Below are positions 12,389-18,691 of a DNA stretch of 18,691 bases, piece after piece. The position numbers and the translations under genes were made by a program. The stretch covers positions 1 to 18,691 of the forward strand of contig CAZNBL010000023.1 of assembly GCA_964571375.1 (NCBI GenBank), read 5' to 3'. This stretch comes from JAFTYR01 sp964571375. Lineage in GTDB: Bacteria > Pseudomonadota > Gammaproteobacteria > Burkholderiales > Burkholderiaceae_F. How positions within the stretch are numbered: position 1 is the stretch's first letter; each line of letters starts with the position of its first letter. The notes under the pieces are model-generated. The model was not told the origin of the DNA, made no database searches, and saw nothing but the letters and a program-made list of their open reading frames with translations.

Positions 12389-14734
12389 GTGGCAAAGTTA
12401 AAAGCCAATTCGAAAACGAAGGCCGTGCCTTCCCGAAAGAGCAAGGTGCCTTCCGACAAACCCCGTGATCCGATTTTGGACGCAGTTGCACAATTCGGCT
12501 CGATGACCGTGGATGAGCTCCGCGAAAGAAGCGGACTTGACGAGAAAGCTTTTCAAAAGTCCTACGAGTCTCTGATTCAAACGCAGCAGCTTTTTATCAA
12601 TAACTGCGGCTACGTTTTCAAACCCAATTCAAGCAAAGCTAATTTAGTTGTCGGTGAGGTTCAGATCACCAAAAGCGGCAACGGTTTTCTGATCCCGGCG
12701 GACGGCTCGGAGAACGATCTTGTTCTTGATTCCTATGAAATCGGCAAGGTTCTGCCGGGCGACGTTGTGGTTGCTACCCGAATCGCAGGCCGACGCTCTT
12801 ATGACGGCAAATCCAAAGATTCGGCAAAGATCGTCGATATTCTGAGCAGAAAGATCAATCGCATTATCGGTAAGCTCGTTACCGAAGGCCGTAATCTGAT
12901 GCTTGCAGCCGAGGATCCGAGAATCGGCAGACGCTTTACGGTTGTGACCGAGGGCGGCGTTGTCGGTAAGAAAGGACAGGTTGCCGTTGCCGAACTGATC
13001 AACAACAGTCTTTTAAGAAGCAAGGCGCCGTGCCGACTCGTCGAAGTGCTCGGAGAAGTAGACGATCCGGGTATGGAAATCGAAATCGCGGTCCGCAAGT
13101 TCGATATTCCGCATGAATTCTCGGAAGAGACCAAAGAGCAGGTGGCTCGTTTCGCCGACGAAGTAACCAAGAAGGATCTGAAGCACCGTGTCGACCTTCG
13201 CGATATTCCGTTCGTGACGATTGACGGCGCCGATGCGAGAGACTTTGACGATGCGGTTTACTGCAAACCGCTTCCGGCTCAGAGAGGCTGGCGACTTCTC
13301 GTTGCCATTGCCGACGTTTCTCATTACGTGACGGCAGGAACGCCGCTCGATAAAGATGCTCAGAGCAGAGCAACCAGCGTGTATTTCCCGCGCAAAGTTA
13401 TTCCGATGTTGCCGGAAAAACTCTCGAACGGTCTGTGCTCTCTGAATCCGAATGTCGATCGCTGCGCCATGGTGTGCGATGCGATGATTCGTCCCGACGG
13501 TGAGGTAAAGGCCTATCAGTTTTATCCGGCGTTGATCCGCTCCGCTGCCCGACTGATTTACGACGACGTGTGGGCGGCTCTTCAGGATGAAAACGGACCG
13601 GAAGCAGCGCAGATGCAGGATGTTCTGCCGAACGTTCAGGTGCTCTACGATCTTTTCAAAGCTCTTCTTGAGTCGAGAAAGAAGCGCGGCGCTTTGGAAT
13701 TCGAAACGGTCGAAACTTATATCGTTGCCAACGAGCAGGGCAAGATCGAACAGATTCTGCCGCGCGAGCGCAACGATGCGCATCGTCTTATCGAAGAGAT
13801 GATGCTGGTTGCCAATACCTGTGCGGCCGACTTCCTGCAGCTCAATAAGGCAGAGTGCCTCTATCGAATTCATGACGCACCTCCGGAAGACCGCCTGATG
13901 AAGTTAAGAGCGGTGCTCGGGCCGATCGGGCTTAAGCTCGAGGGCGGCGACAAACCGACGCCTCAGGATTACTGCAAGCTGCTTGAGCAGATTCAGGGAC
14001 GTGTCGACAAAGATATTCTGCAGACCGCGATTTTGCGATCCATGCAGCAGGCGTATTACACGCCTCATAATACAGGCCATTTCGGTCTGGCTTATTCTGC
14101 GTACACGCACTTTACATCGCCGATCCGACGCTACCCCGACCTTCTGGTTCATCGTACGATCCGCGCCATTATCACGGACAAGAAGTACGTACCGAAGATG
14201 CTGGTCCCGCTCGGCGACTTCAAGCCGACTGCTTCGAGAGCGGCCGCAGCAAAGAGCGAAGCTCCTGCGGCTTCCCGCACCACTCAGGTTTGGGAGCAGC
14301 TCGGTCTTCTCTGCTCGGGTTGCGAGCGCCGTGCCGATGAAGCAAGTTACGATGTGACCGCCTGGCTCAAGTGCTATTACATGAAGAGCCATATCGGTCA
14401 CGTCTACGACGGTAAGGTGACTGCGGTAGCCCCCTTCGGTATTTTTGTCGGATTGGACGAGCTGTTTGTCGAAGGTTCGATCCATGTGTCCGAACTCGGA
14501 TCCGACTACTACAAGTACGAAGAAATGGGCAATTACCTGGTCGGTGAGTGGACCGGAGAGACATTCAGAATCGGCGATCGCGTAAAAGTTCGTGTCTGCG
14601 ACGTCGATCTCGATCTCCGTAGAATAGAATTCCAACTCATCTCCAGAAAGAATGATGAATCGTGCGAATCTCAGCGCGGAAGAAAGTCGCCGAGAGGTCG
14701 CTCCCGTTCCGGCGGTTTTAAGAAAAGGAAATAA
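12389..14734 (+). CDS. rnr: ribonuclease R
   Basis: RNase R is a 3'-5' exoribonuclease of the RNB family that degrades structured RNA and takes part in mRNA, rRNA and tmRNA-linked decay. The 781 residues show an N-terminal helix-turn-helix-like region (about 25-80), cold-shock domains (about 85-235), the RNB domain and an S1 domain (about 668-752). The metal-binding signature IDGADARDFDDA (278-289) places the key aspartates at 279, 285, 287 and 288. HFTSPIRRYPDLLVHR (574-589) is the RNB family signature. A basic tail (about 753-781) resembles that of other RNase R proteins. Residues 611-632 form an Ala/Ser-rich insertion before the S1 domain. The start is a GTG with GGAG 8 bases upstream. rlmB follows after 3 bases. 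Confidence 0.96.
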   Translation: MAKLKANSKTKAVPSRKSKVPSDKPRDPILDAVAQFGSMTVDELRERSGLDEKAFQKSYESLIQTQQLFINNCGYVFKPNSSKANLVVGEVQITKSGNGFLIPADGSENDLVLDSYEIGKVLPGDVVVATRIAGRRSYDGKSKDSAKIVDILSRKINRIIGKLVTEGRNLMLAAEDPRIGRRFTVVTEGGVVGKKGQVAVAELINNSLLRSKAPCRLVEVLGEVDDPGMEIEIAVRKFDIPHEFSEETKEQVARFADEVTKKDLKHRVDLRDIPFVTIDGADARDFDDAVYCKPLPAQRGWRLLVAIADVSHYVTAGTPLDKDAQSRATSVYFPRKVIPMLPEKLSNGLCSLNPNVDRCAMVCDAMIRPDGEVKAYQFYPALIRSAARLIYDDVWAALQDENGPEAAQMQDVLPNVQVLYDLFKALLESRKKRGALEFETVETYIVANEQGKIEQILPRERNDAHRLIEEMMLVANTCAADFLQLNKAECLYRIHDAPPEDRLMKLRAVLGPIGLKLEGGDKPTPQDYCKLLEQIQGRVDKDILQTAILRSMQQAYYTPHNTGHFGLAYSAYTHFTSPIRRYPDLLVHRTIRAIITDKKYVPKMLVPLGDFKPTASRAAAAKSEAPAASRTTQVWEQLGLLCSGCERRADEASYDVTAWLKCYYMKSHIGHVYDGKVTAVAPFGIFVGLDELFVEGSIHVSELGSDYYKYEEMGNYLVGEWTGETFRIGDRVKVRVCDVDLDLRRIEFQLISRKNDESCESQRGRKSPRGRSRSGGFKKRK

Positions 14735-14737
14735 AAA

Positions 14738-15490
14738 GTGGCAAAGAAAGATGTTGTTTTAGCCGGTTTCCATGCAGTCGGTGCTCGTCTGCGTAAGGAT
14801 CCGACCTCGATTCGTGCAGTTTATATCGACCCGACTCGCCGTGATAAGCGTATGCGCGACATGTGCGACAAGCTCGCCGAAGCCGGCGTTCGTGTCATGC
14901 AGGCCGATGCCAAGCGTCTTGCCGGCCTCGCTGGCGACAGAGAAATTCCGCACCAGGGTATCGTTGCACTCGCAGCCGAGCTGCAGAGCGGCATGACGTT
15001 CGACGAACTCATGGACAATCTCAACGACAAGACATTCCTGCTTTTGCTTGACGGCGTGACCGATCCGAGAAACTTCGGTGCCTGTCTGCGAGTTGCGGAT
15101 GCCGCCGGCGTCACTGCTGTGATCGTTCCGAAGGATCGCTCTTCCACACTGACTCCGGCTGCGATCAAGGCCAGTGCCGGTGCTTCTGAAAGTCTGCCCG
15201 TCGTAACTGTTACCAACCTTGCCGCTACCATCGTCGAACTCGTCGATGCCGGTATTCCGGTGATCGGTACCGCAGGCGAAACCAACAAGACCATTTACGA
15301 ATTCGATCAGACCGGTCCCTTTGCCTGGGTGCTCGGTGCCGAAGGCGACGGTCTTCGCCAGCTCACACGCAAGCGTTGCTCGGATCTTGCCAAGATCCCG
15401 ATGTTCGGCAGTGTCGAAAGTCTGAATGTTTCTGTTGCAGCCGGTATTTGTCTTTACGAAACCGTCCGTCAGAGAAACGTCGGTAAGTAA
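14738..15490 (+). CDS. rlmB: 23S rRNA (guanosine(2251)-2'-O)-methyltransferase RlmB
   Basis: RlmB is a SPOUT (TrmH) methyltransferase that 2'-O-methylates G2251 in the peptidyl-transferase region of 23S rRNA using S-adenosylmethionine. The 250 residues carry the three knot motifs: LDGVTDPRNFGACLR (104-118), WVLGAEGDGL (197-206) and IPMFGSVESLNVSVAA (220-235), the last forming the trefoil-knot cofactor site. The N-terminal substrate-binding domain with GFHAV (10-14) and QGIVAL (73-78) is typical. The GTG start, 3 bases after the rnr stop, uses AGGA inside the end of rnr, so translation is probably coupled. The rnr-rlmB pair is conserved across proteobacteria. A GAAA-loop hairpin downstream may terminate the unit. 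Confidence 0.96.
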   Translation: MAKKDVVLAGFHAVGARLRKDPTSIRAVYIDPTRRDKRMRDMCDKLAEAGVRVMQADAKRLAGLAGDREIPHQGIVALAAELQSGMTFDELMDNLNDKTFLLLLDGVTDPRNFGACLRVADAAGVTAVIVPKDRSSTLTPAAIKASAGASESLPVVTVTNLAATIVELVDAGIPVIGTAGETNKTIYEFDQTGPFAWVLGAEGDGLRQLTRKRCSDLAKIPMFGSVESLNVSVAAGICLYETVRQRNVGK

Positions 15491-15540
15491 TTTATCGGAA
15501 ACACTTTTGTAAAAATTTTCTTCTTCAGAAGTGTTTCAAG

Positions 15541-15563
15541 AGGGCGCCGAAAGGCGCCTTCTT
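15541..15563 (+). terminator. probable terminator after rlmB
   Basis: GGCGCC arms (15543-15548 and 15553-15558), extended by flanking pairs, close a GAAA tetraloop and are followed by the short T-rich TTCTTC. The stem is strong but the T run is poor, so termination may be partial. Confidence 0.6.
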
Positions 15564-15689
15564 CGCGTATAGAGCGGGTTTTGCAGGATTTGCGGCCGGA
15601 AAGTAGGTCGGTTCGGACAATACTTCGGTCTGCCGAACTTTCTGCAGAAGGCAAAAAAAAGTTGTAAAATCCGCAGTCTTTTAGTCCTT

Positions 15690-15716
15690 GTCACACCGAA
15701 AGACGCTTCGGGTGAC
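15690..15716 (+). promoter_or_regulatory. rpsF leader hairpin, candidate S6:S18 autoregulatory site
   Basis: GTCAC (15690-15694) pairs with GTGAC (15712-15716) and CCGAA (15696-15700) with TTCGG (15707-15711), leaving a bulged A and a 6-base loop. The hairpin ends 20 bases before the rpsF start. An ACCG stretch next to a bulge in the rpsF leader is the hallmark, as I know it, of the mRNA motif bound by the S6:S18 complex to repress its own operon. The identification is by position and by this short motif only. Confidence 0.5.
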
Positions 15717-15736
15717 TATTTCCAGAAGGAGGTCTA

Positions 15737-16132
15737 ATGCGTCACTACGAAATTTGCTTTATCGTCCACCCGGACCAGAGCGAACAGGTTCCGGCAATGA
15801 TCGAACGCTACAAGTCTTTTGTGGAATCCCACAACGGTAATGTTCACCGTCTCGAAGACTGGGGCCGCCGTCAGCTTGCCTACCCGATCGAAAAGCTTGT
15901 GAAGGCCCACTATGTTCTTATGAACATCGAATGCGGTCCTGAAGTTCTTGAAGAACTCGAAAACGGTTTCCGTTACAACGACGCTGTTCTTCGTCACCTC
16001 ACAGTCAAGATGAAGAAGGCTGAAACAGAACCTTCTCCGATGATGAAGGCTGTTGAAAAGGAAGAAGCTCGCAAGGCTGCTAACGCCGCTGCTGCAGCTA
16101 AACAGGAACAACCTGCTGCTGACGCTCAGTAA
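15737..16132 (+). CDS. rpsF: 30S ribosomal protein S6
   Basis: S6 binds the central domain of 16S rRNA as a heterodimer with S18 during platform assembly. The 131 residues open with MRHYEICFIVHPDQSEQVPAM and contain the typical GRRQLAYPIEK (43-53) and the FRYNDAVLRHL stretch (78-88). Residues from about 92 form a charged then Ala/Gln-rich tail, like the variable S6 extension of other proteobacteria. A strong AAGGAGG precedes the ATG. It is the first gene of the operon rpsF-priB-rpsR-rplI and probably responds to the leader hairpin. Confidence 0.98.
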   Translation: MRHYEICFIVHPDQSEQVPAMIERYKSFVESHNGNVHRLEDWGRRQLAYPIEKLVKAHYVLMNIECGPEVLEELENGFRYNDAVLRHLTVKMKKAETEPSPMMKAVEKEEARKAANAAAAAKQEQPAADAQ

Positions 16133-16144
16133 TTTGGACACGGA

Positions 16145-16438
16145 GTGAACCGGCTCAATTTACAGGGTTGCCTTGAAGGCAAAGAAACTCTTCGATACAC
16201 CCTCGGCGGTCTGCCGATACTGAGATTAACGCTCATGTATGAAGGGAGTGTCCGAGAGGCTCAAGCTCAGAGAAAATTAAAATTTTCTGCTTCCTGCGTA
16301 GCGATCGGCGATATCGCCGAAAAGCTCGATAAGGAAGAACTCGGAGAAATTCTTCGGGTGACTGGGTTCCTGGCGCCGAGTTCCCCTCGTTCAACAAAAC
16401 TGCTCGTCCATATTACGGAATACGAAAAAGGAGTTTAA
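16145..16438 (+). CDS. priB: primosomal replication protein N (PriB)
   Basis: PriB is a small OB-fold single-stranded DNA-binding protein that helps PriA reload DnaB at stalled forks. The 97 residues begin MNRLNLQGCLEGKETLRYTLGG, then LPILRLTLMYEG, and end with a conserved GFLAPSSPRSTKLLVHITEYE segment, matching betaproteobacterial PriB. Its place between rpsF and rpsR is diagnostic. The start is a GTG 12 bases after rpsF, and its only GGAG overlaps the start codon itself. Initiation is therefore likely to depend on coupling to rpsF, which would keep PriB low relative to the ribosomal proteins. The stop is 2 bases before rpsR. Confidence 0.95.
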   Translation: MNRLNLQGCLEGKETLRYTLGGLPILRLTLMYEGSVREAQAQRKLKFSASCVAIGDIAEKLDKEELGEILRVTGFLAPSSPRSTKLLVHITEYEKGV

Positions 16439-16440
16439 TC

Positions 16441-16713
16441 ATGGCTTTTGGTGCCAAAGGCAAGGGTAAGCCTCGCAATCCCAACCAGCAGAACGCTCTC
16501 TTCAAGCGCAAGAAGTTCTGCCGCTTCACAGCTGATCACGTAGAACAGATCGATTACAAGGATATCGACACACTTCGCGACTTCATCCAGGAAAACGGCA
16601 AGATCATGCCGGCTCGCCTGACAGGTACGAAGGCTCGTTATCAGCGTCAGCTCGACACAGCCATCAAGCGCGCTCGCTTCCTGGCTCTGCTTGCTTACAC
16701 AGACAATCAGTAA
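16441..16713 (+). CDS. rpsR: 30S ribosomal protein S18
   Basis: S18 pairs with S6 on the platform of the 30S subunit. The 90 residues have a short basic N-terminus, then FKRKKFCRFTADHVEQIDYKD (21-41), the central IDTLRDFIQENGKIMPARLTGT and the C-terminal YQRQLDTAIKRARFLALLAY, all typical. A single cysteine (Cys27) remains, so it is not the zinc-binding form. AAAGGAG overlaps the end of priB and lies 8 bases before the ATG. It is the third gene of the ribosomal operon. Confidence 0.98.
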   Translation: MAFGAKGKGKPRNPNQQNALFKRKKFCRFTADHVEQIDYKDIDTLRDFIQENGKIMPARLTGTKARYQRQLDTAIKRARFLALLAYTDNQ

Positions 16714-16729
16714 TTGGAGGAAAAGTAAA

Positions 16730-17179
16730 ATGCAAATTATTCTGCTCGAAACAATTCCTCACGTTGGTGCTCTTGGCGATATCGTTAAGGTTAAGGACGG
16801 TTTCGCTCGCAACTATCTGATTCCCCAGAAGAAGGCTAAGCGTGCAACGCAGGCCGCTATCGAGGAATTCGAAGCTAAGCGTGCTGAGCTCGAAAAGGCA
16901 CAGGCTGAACGCCTCGCTGCTGCTCAGGCTCTCCAGGAAAAGATCAACGGTCTCGTTCTCGAAATCGCTTCCAAGGCTGGCGTTGACGGCCGTCTGTTTG
17001 GTTCTGTAACCAACATGGACGTTGCTGAAGCTCTTGCTAAGCTTGGTCACAACATTCACAAGAGCCAGGTTCGCACTCCGCTGGGTGCTATCAAGGCTGT
17101 TGGCGAATACCCGCTCCAGATCGACCTTCACCACGACATCGTTGCCGAAGTCGTCGTTAACGTCGTTGCTGAAGCCTAA
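16730..17179 (+). CDS. rplI: 50S ribosomal protein L9
   Basis: L9 binds 23S rRNA near the L1 stalk and influences reading-frame maintenance. The 149-residue length is canonical. The N-terminal domain (1-52) carries GALGDIVKVKDGFARNYLIP, the family signature. A long helix rich in Ala/Glu/Lys (about 40-75) connects to the C-terminal domain with KAGVDGRLFGSVT (80-92). The start is the ATG at 16730 with GGAGG 8 bases upstream; an upstream TTG in the same frame overlaps rpsR and adds residues not seen in L9. It is the last gene of the operon, followed by a strong terminator. Confidence 0.98.
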   Translation: MQIILLETIPHVGALGDIVKVKDGFARNYLIPQKKAKRATQAAIEEFEAKRAELEKAQAERLAAAQALQEKINGLVLEIASKAGVDGRLFGSVTNMDVAEALAKLGHNIHKSQVRTPLGAIKAVGEYPLQIDLHHDIVAEVVVNVVAEA

Positions 17180-17194
17180 TCCATAGCTGGATAC

Positions 17195-17267
17195 TCGCCG
17201 GGGCTTGCTCCGGCGATGAAAATCTCCCGAATGTGCACTACTGTGCGTTCGGGAGATTTTCTTTTTT
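17195..17267 (+). terminator. double hairpin terminator of the rpsF-rplI operon
   Basis: A first hairpin (TCGCCGG at 17195-17201 with CCGGCGA at 17210-17216) is followed by a second with 13-bp outer arms (17219-17231 and 17248-17260) and an inner GCAC/GTGC stem. The second ends in TTTTCTTTTTT. This is a very strong intrinsic terminator, which makes dnaB a separate transcription unit. Confidence 0.93.
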
Positions 17268-17285
17268 GTGCCGACACATTTCCTC

Positions 17286-17291
17286 TACAAT
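17286..17291 (+). promoter_or_regulatory. possible -10 element of the dnaB promoter
   Basis: TACAAT at 17286-17291 matches the -10 consensus well, but the -35 region falls in the T run of the preceding terminator and is a poor match. It would give a leader of about 55 bases. The need for a promoter between the terminator and dnaB supports it. Confidence 0.35.
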
Positions 17292-17351
17292 GGAAAGTTA
17301 CGGCTCTGCTTTTTTCGGGCAGATGTCTTTGTTCTTACACTCGTCTCGACT

Positions 17352-18691
17352 ATGGCTAAACGTAAAGAAGATCTCGAAATCGAAGAAGTCCGCACGCCTC
17401 CTTACAGTAAGGAAGCCGAAGACAGTATCCTCGGCGCATTGCTGATGGATAACTCTGCATTCGATAACCTCGGCGACGTGGTTACCGAAGACGACTTTTA
17501 TGATCCGGCCAACCGCCTGATTTACGAGGTCATCCGTAAGCTCATTACCGACGGCAAGCCTGCCGACGTACTTACCGTAGCCGACCAGCTCAGACAGCTC
17601 GGACGCGAAATCGAGACGGGCGGTATCGAATACTTAAACCGCCTCGCCGAATTTACGCCGAGTGCGGCCAACATCAAGCGTTACGCCGAGATCGTGCGCG
17701 ACCGCTCCATCCGACGCAGTCTTATCCGTGTCGGCGGAGAAATCTCGGGCGACGCTATGAACCCGCAGGGCAAAGAAGCCAAGGACCTGCTCGACGAAGC
17801 TCAGAGCAGAGTGCTTGAGATCAGCGAGCAGACCGCACGCAGCTTCTCGGGTTTCCAAAACATTACCAACGTGCTTACCACGCTGACCGAGCGTCTTACA
17901 TTCCTGCAGGAGCAGGGCTCGGAAAACGACGTGACAGGTACCGAAACCGGCTTCGTCGATATCGACCGACGCACTTCCGGTATGCACGAAGGTCAGCTCA
18001 TTATCGTGGCAGGTCGTCCGGCCATGGGTAAAACTGCTTTTGCGATGAATATCGCTCAGCACGTTGCCGTGGAACTGAGACTGCCGGTTGCTGTTTTCTC
18101 GATGGAAATGACGGCCGAAGAACTCTCGATGCGTCTTATCAGTTCTCTCGGCAAGATTCACGCCAATACTCTCAGAACCGCCCGCTTCACCGAGCAGGAA
18201 TGGAGCCGCTTCTTTGAGGCGAGCAAGCGCCTTTCCGAAGCGCCTGTCTTTATTGACGAAACTTCGGGTCTTTCCATTCTGAACGTGCGCTCCAGAGCCC
18301 GACAGCTGAAGAACCGACTCGGTCAGTTAGGTCTCATTGTCGTCGACTACCTGCAGCTGATGAGCGGTGAAAAAAGAAGCGGCGGTTCGGAAAACCGTGC
18401 AACGGAAATTTCTGAAATTTCCCGCGGTCTCAAGGGGCTCGCCAAAGAGCTTAAAGTGCCGATCATCGCGCTTTCCCAGCTCAACCGTATGAGCGAGCAG
18501 AGAACCGACAAGCGACCCGTAGTGAGCGATCTGCGCGAATCCGGCGCCATCGAACAGGACGCTGACGTTATTATGCTTTTGCACCGCCCCTGGGTTTATG
18601 ACAAGAACGAACCGGAAACCGCCGCCGAAGTCATTATCGGCAAGCAGCGAAGCGGTCCTACCGGTACGGTGCCGTTGGTTTTCCAGGGCCC
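17352..18691 (+). CDS. dnaB: replicative DNA helicase DnaB (3' end beyond window)
   Basis: DnaB is the hexameric 5'-3' helicase that unwinds the chromosome at the replication fork. The frame is open for 446 codons to the window edge; full-length DnaB is usually about 455-470 residues, so little is missing. The N-terminal domain has PPYSKEAEDSILGALL (16-31) and DFYDPANRLIYEVI (48-61). The RecA-like domain has Walker A GRPAMGKT (221-228), SMEMTAEELSMRL (250-262), Walker B LIVVDYLQLM (328-337, Asp332), the LSQLNR stretch (374-379) and DLRESGAIEQDAD (393-405). The ATG at 17352 has no Shine-Dalgarno sequence, although the protein start fits the family. Position after rplI is common in betaproteobacteria. 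Confidence 0.97.
   Translation, partial: MAKRKEDLEIEEVRTPPYSKEAEDSILGALLMDNSAFDNLGDVVTEDDFYDPANRLIYEVIRKLITDGKPADVLTVADQLRQLGREIETGGIEYLNRLAEFTPSAANIKRYAEIVRDRSIRRSLIRVGGEISGDAMNPQGKEAKDLLDEAQSRVLEISEQTARSFSGFQNITNVLTTLTERLTFLQEQGSENDVTGTETGFVDIDRRTSGMHEGQLIIVAGRPAMGKTAFAMNIAQHVAVELRLPVAVFSMEMTAEELSMRLISSLGKIHANTLRTARFTEQEWSRFFEASKRLSEAPVFIDETSGLSILNVRSRARQLKNRLGQLGLIVVDYLQLMSGEKRSGGSENRATEISEISRGLKGLAKELKVPIIALSQLNRMSEQRTDKRPVVSDLRESGAIEQDADVIMLLHRPWVYDKNEPETAAEVIIGKQRSGPTGTVPLVFQG

Noticed and set aside
13013..13873. 286-codon minus-strand frame inside rnr
   Set aside because: Antisense shadow of the rnr coding frame with no motifs.

Overview
The window looks like a chromosomal segment of a betaproteobacterium of the order Burkholderiales. 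I infer a gut-type relative of Sutterella/Parasutterella, but this was not tested by any search. The evidence is the conserved gene order hflK-hflC-DUF2065-hisZ-purA-phosphoribosyltransferase-tRNA-Leu, the order rnr-rlmB, and the order rpsF-priB-rpsR-rplI-dnaB. The presence of hisZ and of a short primosomal priB between the S6 and S18 genes also fits. Base composition is near 50% GC by eye and GTG starts are frequent.

Region 1 (1-4860, plus strand) is a housekeeping block. It holds the end of hflK, hflC, a small DUF2065 membrane protein, hisZ and purA, which look like one transcription unit ending at a strong terminator. A PurA-linked phosphoribosyltransferase with its own terminator follows, then tRNA-Leu(CAG) with a recognisable promoter. 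A run of 10 N (4874-4883) just after the tRNA is an assembly join, so linkage across it is not proven by this sequence.

Region 2 (4884-12300) looks accessory. Many related genomes, as I remember them, have rnr soon after the tRNA. Here there is instead a gene-poor stretch with short direct repeats next to the tRNA, and then a minus-strand operon of a PcaB/adenylosuccinate-lyase-like enzyme and a DASS (SLC13) anion transporter. A divergent GntR/UTRA regulator faces that operon across a repeat-rich 352-base region. An orphan two-helix membrane protein, a FadL-type outer membrane channel and a cysteine-containing Rrf2 regulator follow. The lyase, transporter and regulator read as a regulated uptake-and-cleavage module for an unidentified carboxylate.

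Region 3 (12389-18691, plus strand) is housekeeping again: rnr and rlmB spaced 3 bases apart, then the ribosomal operon rpsF-priB-rpsR-rplI with a leader hairpin that may be the S6:S18 autoregulatory site and a strong terminator, then dnaB running off the end of the window.

I see no CRISPR array, insertion sequence, rRNA gene or clear defence system. The points most worth checking are the unusual lyase and its module, the possible integration scar beside tRNA-Leu, the repeats between the lyase and GntR genes, the twin CCTAGG-centred palindromes before the Rrf2 gene, and the rpsF leader.
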